A stretch of 37,135 bases of DNA, taken from NCBI GenBank assembly GCA_028869725.1, contig JAGWRJ010000256.1:1-37135 (forward strand), in the 5' to 3' direction. Numbering within the stretch: position 1 is the first letter of the stretch; each line of letters starts with the position of its first letter. The stretch comes from Alphaproteobacteria bacterium. GTDB lineage: Bacteria > Pseudomonadota > Alphaproteobacteria > Micropepsales > Micropepsaceae. The position numbers and the translations under genes were made by a program. This document shows positions 32,588 through 37,135 of the stretch, piece after piece. Below the pieces are notes generated by a model, which was given only the letters and a program-made list of their open reading frames with translations, was not told the DNA's origin and made no database searches.

Positions 32588-34194
32588 TGAGTATTTTCCA
32601 ATTCAGGTATGAGCCTGAAGCCGGGATGAGTTGGGTTCTTTGAAGTCGGGTTGATCGAGGTTGAAAGGGGCAGTGTAAAGAGGGTTGGGTTGAGGCTTGG
32701 ATCGTTTCATTGGAAGGCCCCTGCCAGGCCGCCGGAGGCCCCTCCCCTCCAGTCTTGCTGCAAGCGCTGCCGACCTGCGCCGTCCTTCCCGCAGGGATCT
32801 GAGTGGGTTGGGATGGACCCGCTCCCTGCGGCGCAGAGCGGCCTCCTGTCAGGCCTGTTGCCGGGGCGTGTTGAACCGGGCAAAGAGCGCCGCCTTGGCC
32901 TTCTGCATGGCCTGAGCGGCGGCCAAATCGGTTTGCGCAGCCGCCTGAGCCTGCAAAGCCTCCAGCGTGACGCCCGCCTTGAAACGCACCAAGCCCTGCG
33001 CACTGAGCTGCGCCAGGCAAGCCAGGGGCGTCTTCACATCGGCGTGGGCGTAGCGCTTGACGATCTTGCCCTTGGGGCTCGTGATCTCGGTGGCGAACAA
33101 GCACGGGCGATGCCCATTGAGCCAAGGGTTGAAGACCGTTTGGTAGAAGGCATTGATGATCTGGGCATGCGGCTGCGGGATGTGGCTGTACCCCATGTGC
33201 TTGCGCACCACGCTGGCGTTCTTGCTCTCGGCCAGCGCGTTATCGTTGCTGTGGCGGGAGCGGGACTTGGTCTGCTCAATGCGCAGCTTCTCCAGCATCT
33301 TGGCCACGCGGGCGTTGATGTATTCCGAGCCGTTGTCCGAATGAAAGCCTGCGATCTCGAAGGGGAACTGGGCGATGACCAGGGCCAGCACGGGCAACAG
33401 GTACGCCTCGCTGATGCCCTGCACGCACGCCTGCACCTGCCATTGGCTGACTGCGTCCACGCAGGTGATGTGATACACCCCCTTGATGCCGTCCAGGTCG
33501 CCCTGGTGCACGGTATCGATGCGCACAAAGCCCGCGCGCCCCTGGGGTTGCGGTGCGCGCCGCGTGCCAATGGGGTTGTTCACCGGGCGGGTCTTGGTGA
33601 GATGCAGGCGCTGGGCGCGGTAGCCCGCGCTCTTGCGCAGGTTGTACAGGTGCGAGACCGACAGCGTCGCCAAGCGGGCATAGCGCGCGTCGCCATAGAC
33701 GTGGTAAGCCCGATGCAGCAGGTGCGCGATGGCCGGGCCGCAGACATCCTCATGGGCGCGATCCATCTCCACCAGCAGCGTGACATCGCCGGGCGTGAAC
33801 TTGCGGGCGAAGGGGGCTGCCGGGGCGCCGTAACGCTTGACCAGCGGCTGTGCGGCCAGGCGGTTGGCCTGCCACCGGCGCACCAGGCGCGTGAGTTGCG
33901 CGCGGCTGTAGCCGCTGGTGTGGCGCAAATAGGCCAGCACGACCCCGCGTTCGCGCTTGGTGCGACCGGGGTCGTCAAACCGCCGCAGAACCCGACTGAT
34001 GTGGGCGTAGCGCTGCGCATCGTCGCCATGCGGTGAAAACTCGACTTGTGCATTGGCGCTGAGAAATTGCTCGAGTTGCGCGATTGTGGTCAGTCGCGTG
34101 TCGTCCATGTTGATCACCATCCTGGAGATGATCAACCCGCTTGAAACGCAGACCCCAACCCACGTTCAGGCTCATCCCTCAGTGGAATGACGCA
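32588..34194 (-). mobile_element. Complete insertion sequence with DDE transposase
   Basis: One transposase gene between related ends. Left end (plus strand): TGAGTATTTTCC followed by CAGGTATGAGCCTGAA. Right end (minus strand): TGCGTCATTCCACTGAGGGA then TGAGCCTGAAC. The shared GATGAGCCTGAA-type block recurs once more just outside the right end (about 34201-34216), so exact termini are uncertain by ~25 bp. About 1.6 kb, inserted just downstream of pgi. Confidence 0.65.
32849..34108 (-). CDS. Transposase with rve (DDE) integrase core
   Basis: 419 residues if begun at ATG 34108 (MDDTRLTT); ATG 34120 is an alternative. An N-terminal helix-turn-helix region (SGYSRAQLTRLVRRWQANR, about 67-85) is followed by the retroviral-integrase-like core with its three acidic residues: IDTVHQGD, FHSDNGSEY and NDNALAESKN. 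The sequence style (YHITCVDAVSQWQVQACVQG, HMGYSHIPQPHA) matches a group often labelled only 'integrase catalytic domain transposase', related to IS3/IS481. No frameshift, so it may be active. Confidence 0.85.
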   Translation of the reverse strand: MDDTRLTTIAQLEQFLSANAQVEFSPHGDDAQRYAHISRVLRRFDDPGRTKRERGVVLAYLRHTSGYSRAQLTRLVRRWQANRLAAQPLVKRYGAPAAPFARKFTPGDVTLLVEMDRAHEDVCGPAIAHLLHRAYHVYGDARYARLATLSVSHLYNLRKSAGYRAQRLHLTKTRPVNNPIGTRRAPQPQGRAGFVRIDTVHQGDLDGIKGVYHITCVDAVSQWQVQACVQGISEAYLLPVLALVIAQFPFEIAGFHSDNGSEYINARVAKMLEKLRIEQTKSRSRHSNDNALAESKNASVVRKHMGYSHIPQPHAQIINAFYQTVFNPWLNGHRPCLFATEITSPKGKIVKRYAHADVKTPLACLAQLSAQGLVRFKAGVTLEALQAQAAAQTDLAAAQAMQKAKAALFARFNTPRQQA

Positions 34195-34349
34195 CTTCGT
34201 TCAGGCTCATTCCACGTTGGACAAGGCTGGCTCTTGCCTGTTGCTTCAACCATCGCCATGATGGCACACCAAAGAATTTCAAGTTGAATACATCCAGTAT
34301 CAATAGCGACTGGTGCAGCGAGTTGCGTCCTGCGGCCGACGTTGAATGA

Positions 34350-34383
34350 ATGAGGACTACTCCTGACACTGTTCAGTCCTCAT
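34350..34383. terminator. Inverted repeat at the pgi 3' end
   Basis: ATGAGGACT (34350-34358) and AGTCCTCAT (34375-34383) form a perfect 9-bp stem with a 16-base loop. The right arm covers the last pgi codons. No U-tract follows, so it may be a weak or processing-type terminator. 34195-34349 holds no gene. Confidence 0.4.
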
Positions 34384-36037
34384 CATGTTTGCCGAGGAGG
34401 TTTTTCTGCTGATAGAGACTGATGAGCCGTGCAGTGGATCTGTCGTGTGAGACGTGGCCGACTTCACCGCCGAGTTCGCCGATGATGGTGTGGGCGAGTT
34501 GCTTGCCCAGCTCCACGCCCCATTGGTCGAAGGAGTTGATCTGCCAGATCGCGCCTTGAACGAACACCTTGTGCTCATACAGGGCGATCAATGCCCCCAG
34601 ACAGCGCGGATCGAGCCGTTGCAGCAGCAGGGTGTTGGTCGGACGGTTGCCGTCGAACACCTTGAAGGGCGCGAGCGCCTGCACGGCGGGTTCATCCAGC
34701 CCGGCGGCGCGCAGTTCAGCCTTTGCTTCGTCGAGCGTCTTGCCCCGCATGAAGGCCTCGGCCTGCGCGAACATATTGCCCAGCAGGATTTCATGGTGCC
34801 CCGGCAGCGAGCCGCGCCCGTCGAGCGAGGCGATGAGGTCGACGGGCGCGATGTGCGTGCCCTGGTGCAGCAGCTGGAAGAAGGCGTGCTGGCCGTTGAT
34901 GCCGGTGCCACCCCAGATGATGGGGGCGGTCTCGTAGTCCACCAGGCGGCCGTCGCGCGTGCGCTGCTTGCCGTTGGACTCCATATCGAGCTGCTGGATG
35001 AAGGCGGGAAAGCGGTGCAGATACTGGTCGTAGGGCGCGATGACGTGGCTGCCGCCGCCGAAGAAGTTGATGTACCAGATGCCCACGAGCGCGAGCAGTA
35101 CCGGCATGTTGGCTTCGAGCGGCGCGGTGCGAAAGTGTGTGTCCATGTCGTGCGCACCGGCCAGCAGGGCGCGGAAGTTTTCTTCGCCCAGGCAGAGCAT
35201 GATGGGCAGGCCGATGGCCGACCACAGGCTGTAGCGGCCACCCACCCAGTCCCAGAACTCGAACATGTGCGCCGGGTCGATGCCGAAATCGGCCACGGCC
35301 TTCTGGTTGGTCGAGACGGCGACGAAGTGTCGCGCCACCGCGCCGGCATCGCCCGCGCGGCTCAGGAACCATTCGCGCGCGGTGTGGGCGTTCGTCAGGG
35401 TTTCGCTGGTGGTGAAGGTCTTGGACTCGATGATGAACAGCGTGGTCTCGGCGTGCACGCGTTTGAGCGTCTCCTTCAGCAGCGAGCTGTCGACGTTGGA
35501 GACGAAGTGCATGGTCAGACGCGGATGGGCGTAGGCCTTGAGCGCCTCGCATACCATGAGCGGGCCGAGATCGGAGCCGCCGATGCCGATGCTCACGATG
35601 TCGGTGATGGGCTGATGCGTGTAGCCCAGCCAGTCGCCCGAGCGCACCGCGTGCGCGAAGCGCGCCATGCGCTCGAGCACCCGGGTGACCTTGGGCATGA
35701 CGTCCTCGCCGCCGACTCGGATGGGTGTGTCGGGCGGGCTGCGCAGGGCCGCGTGCAGCACGGCGCGGTGCTCGGTGGTGTTGATCGGCTTGCCGCGAAA
35801 CATCGCCTCGACGCGCTCAGGCGCCTCGGCCTCGCGGGCGAGCTGCAGAAGCAGGGTGATCGTCTGATCGGTGATGCGGTTTTTTGAATAGTCGAGGATC
35901 AGGCCGTTCTGCTCCAGACAGTAGCGTTCGGCACGTTGCGGATCGGACTCGAACAGCTCGCGCATCGACCAGTCGCGCGCGTGGGAGAAGTGCTGCCACA
36001 GCGCACGCCAGGCAGGGAGTTGCGTCAGGATGGGCAT
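34373..36037 (-). CDS. pgi: Glucose-6-phosphate isomerase
   Basis: 554 residues, full length for the family. Interconverts glucose 6-phosphate and fructose 6-phosphate in the cytoplasm. Both signature regions are present: DWVGGRYSLWSAIGLPI and SFDQWGVELGKQLA (active-site Lys in GVELGK), as well as the substrate loop SIGIGGSDLGP and the catalytic-base region SNGKQRTRDG. Starts 22 bases after hexR, so it is co-transcribed with glk and hexR. No damage despite the insertion sequence just beyond its stop. Confidence 0.97.
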   Translation of the reverse strand: MPILTQLPAWRALWQHFSHARDWSMRELFESDPQRAERYCLEQNGLILDYSKNRITDQTITLLLQLAREAEAPERVEAMFRGKPINTTEHRAVLHAALRSPPDTPIRVGGEDVMPKVTRVLERMARFAHAVRSGDWLGYTHQPITDIVSIGIGGSDLGPLMVCEALKAYAHPRLTMHFVSNVDSSLLKETLKRVHAETTLFIIESKTFTTSETLTNAHTAREWFLSRAGDAGAVARHFVAVSTNQKAVADFGIDPAHMFEFWDWVGGRYSLWSAIGLPIMLCLGEENFRALLAGAHDMDTHFRTAPLEANMPVLLALVGIWYINFFGGGSHVIAPYDQYLHRFPAFIQQLDMESNGKQRTRDGRLVDYETAPIIWGGTGINGQHAFFQLLHQGTHIAPVDLIASLDGRGSLPGHHEILLGNMFAQAEAFMRGKTLDEAKAELRAAGLDEPAVQALAPFKVFDGNRPTNTLLLQRLDPRCLGALIALYEHKVFVQGAIWQINSFDQWGVELGKQLAHTIIGELGGEVGHVSHDRSTARLISLYQQKNLLGKHDED

Positions 36038-36059
36038 GGCATGAAGTCCCGGTGCGGGT

Positions 36060-36908
36060 TCAGTTGTCGACGCGGCGCCTGTGGCTTTTCAGGCTGCGTT
36101 TGGTCTTTTCGAGTTGGTCGGCCAGCTCGGGGCCGCGGCGTAGTGCTACGCCTACGGCCAGCACGTCGATGAGGGTGAGGTGCAGCAGCCGGGTCAGCAT
36201 GGGGCTGTAGAGCTCGGCGTCTTCCTGCGCGTCGGCCAGCAGGGCCACACTGGCCGTGCGTGCCAGCGGCGAGCCGGTGGAAGTGATGGCCACCACCTTG
36301 CAGCCGTTGCGCAGGGCGATGTCCACCGCGTCGAGCAATTCGGTGGTTCGCCCGGAGTTAGAGATCGCCACCAGCACGTCGCGCGGCCCCAGCAGTGTGG
36401 CGGCCATGGCCTGGATATGCGGGTCTGCATAGGCGATGGCCGGGGTGCCGAGGCGAAAGAATTTGTGCTGCGCGTCGGCGGCAATGATGCCCGAGTTGCC
36501 CAGGCCGTAAAACTCCATGCGGCTGGCCTGCGCCAGCAGGTCGATGGCCTGATCGAGCGTTGCCGGACTGATGGCGTTGCGACAGCGCAGCAGCGCAGCA
36601 ATGGCGTTGTCGAACACCTTGACGGCGATTTCCGCCGTGGGGTCTTCCGGGCGCACGCTGGAGTGCACGTAGGGCACCCCGCTTACCAGGCTGCCAGCTA
36701 GCTTGAGCTTGAGGTCTTGCAGCCCGGTGCAGCCTACCGAGCGGGCGAAGCGAATGACCGTGGGCTGGCTGACGCCCACCTTCTGCGCGATGTCGGCTAC
36801 CGCAGCCTGAACGAAGTCGTTGGGCCGGTTGAGCAATGCCCGGGCTACGCGCCGCTCTGCGGTCGAGAGCTGCGGCTCTTGGGCACGGATTCGTTCGAGC
36901 AGATTCAT
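36060..36908 (-). CDS. hexR: HexR-type MurR/RpiR-family transcriptional regulator
   Basis: 282 residues. N-terminal helix-turn-helix (VADIAQKVGVSQPTVIRFAR, about 38-57; RpiR type) and a C-terminal SIS sugar-phosphate domain (MEFYGLGNSGIIAADAQHKF about 131-150, VLVAISNSGRTTELLDAV about 178-195). HexR-like proteins sense 2-keto-3-deoxy-6-phosphogluconate and control glucose catabolism genes. Its start overlaps the glucokinase stop as ATGA, and it sits between glk and pgi, a common arrangement in beta- and gammaproteobacteria. The HexR label is from context and similarity. Confidence 0.88.
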   Translation of the reverse strand: MNLLERIRAQEPQLSTAERRVARALLNRPNDFVQAAVADIAQKVGVSQPTVIRFARSVGCTGLQDLKLKLAGSLVSGVPYVHSSVRPEDPTAEIAVKVFDNAIAALLRCRNAISPATLDQAIDLLAQASRMEFYGLGNSGIIAADAQHKFFRLGTPAIAYADPHIQAMAATLLGPRDVLVAISNSGRTTELLDAVDIALRNGCKVVAITSTGSPLARTASVALLADAQEDAELYSPMLTRLLHLTLIDVLAVGVALRRGPELADQLEKTKRSLKSHRRRVDN

Positions 36909-37135
36909 GATGGGGCCTGCGACCGCAGAAACTGATCAAGCGCCGCCGCTGCGCCGAGCAGGGCAGGCCAGGGGCTGTGGATGACCCAGACCGGAATGTC
37001 GCGCAGATACGGCGAGGTGCGCCCCTTGTCTTCGAAGCGCTGGCGGAACGGGGAATGCCGAAAGAAGTCGCCCAGCCGCTGCACGATGCCGCCGCCGATA
37101 TACACCCCGCCGCGCGCCCCCAGGGTGATGGCCAG
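36905..37135 (-). CDS. glk: Glucokinase, C-terminal part (cut by window edge)
   Basis: The last 76 residues only. LGARGGVYIGGGIVQRLGDF is the conserved C-terminal segment of bacterial glucokinases (GGVYIGGGI), followed by FRQRFEDKGR and IPVWVIHSPWPALLGAAAAL, which match the family's end. Phosphorylates glucose at C6 using ATP. The frame is open to the last base of the window. Its stop overlaps the hexR start. Confidence 0.92.
   Translation of the reverse strand: MAITLGARGGVYIGGGIVQRLGDFFRHSPFRQRFEDKGRTSPYLRDIPVWVIHSPWPALLGAAAALDQFLRSQAPS

Noticed and set aside
32651..34036. 461-codon plus-strand frame
   Set aside because: Antisense shadow of the transposase gene.
34454..35887. 477-codon open frame on the plus strand
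   Set aside because: Antisense shadow of pgi.
1..37135. tRNA or rRNA genes
   Set aside because: I saw no cloverleaf with a TTCRA loop in proper context and no rRNA-like sequence; a tRNAscan run would settle it.

Overview
The window looks like accessory DNA (an integrative or plasmid-derived island, much of it decayed) abutting core chromosome in a GC-rich betaproteobacterium, probably of the Burkholderiales. That assignment rests on the GC-rich, strongly biased codon use and on the glk-hexR-pgi order at the right end. Nothing in the window fixes the genus.

Left part (1-10,000). Two different SNF2-family helicases diverge from a short control region. The leftward one runs off the edge, and its C-terminus is an 18-bp tandem repeat coding for a six-residue repeat. 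The core of that repeat recurs three times in the shared upstream region and, degenerately, at the gene's own start codon. Next come a frameshifted LURP-one/scramblase-like gene, a broken secreted nuclease gene, and a leftward four-gene operon: a protein with an internal duplication, a ParM/StbA-like actin ATPase, an unknown protein and a probable ADP-ribosyltransferase. The operon looks like a plasmid/ICE maintenance module with an effector-like last gene.

Stretch 9,910-10,913 has no convincing protein gene but is packed with perfect short inverted repeats, including a textbook terminator. I read it as one or two structured RNAs or a replication/partition/immunity region. It leads to a double BRO-N antirepressor-like gene.

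Middle (12,393-23,579). A six-gene leftward defence operon: excisionase-type HTH, type III-like Res (helicase plus PD-(D/E)XK nuclease), Fic AMPylase with a C-terminal winged helix, beta-class DNA methyltransferase, OLD-type ATPase-TOPRIM nuclease, and a RelE-UvrD fusion helicase. It joins a helicase-nuclease/methylase pair to a Gabija-like OLD+UvrD pair, with a Fic enzyme in between. An unusual operator-like array lies just upstream of fic, and an 18-bp perfect inverted repeat sits inside the methylase target-recognition region.

Right-middle (23,600-34,200). A junkyard: a group II intron tail, two related KilA-N relics about 4 kb apart, two lone hypothetical genes, an IS630 fragment, an intact DUF1778-GNAT toxin-antitoxin pair with a clear promoter, a three-gene AAA-ATPase module, four copies of a ~150-bp element with terminal inverted repeats, a four-box palindromic array, and a complete DDE insertion sequence.

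Right end (34,373-37,135). Core sugar metabolism: glucokinase (partial), HexR-type regulator and glucose-6-phosphate isomerase, in one leftward operon. The insertion sequence sits just downstream of pgi, so the island/chromosome boundary is near 34.2 kb.
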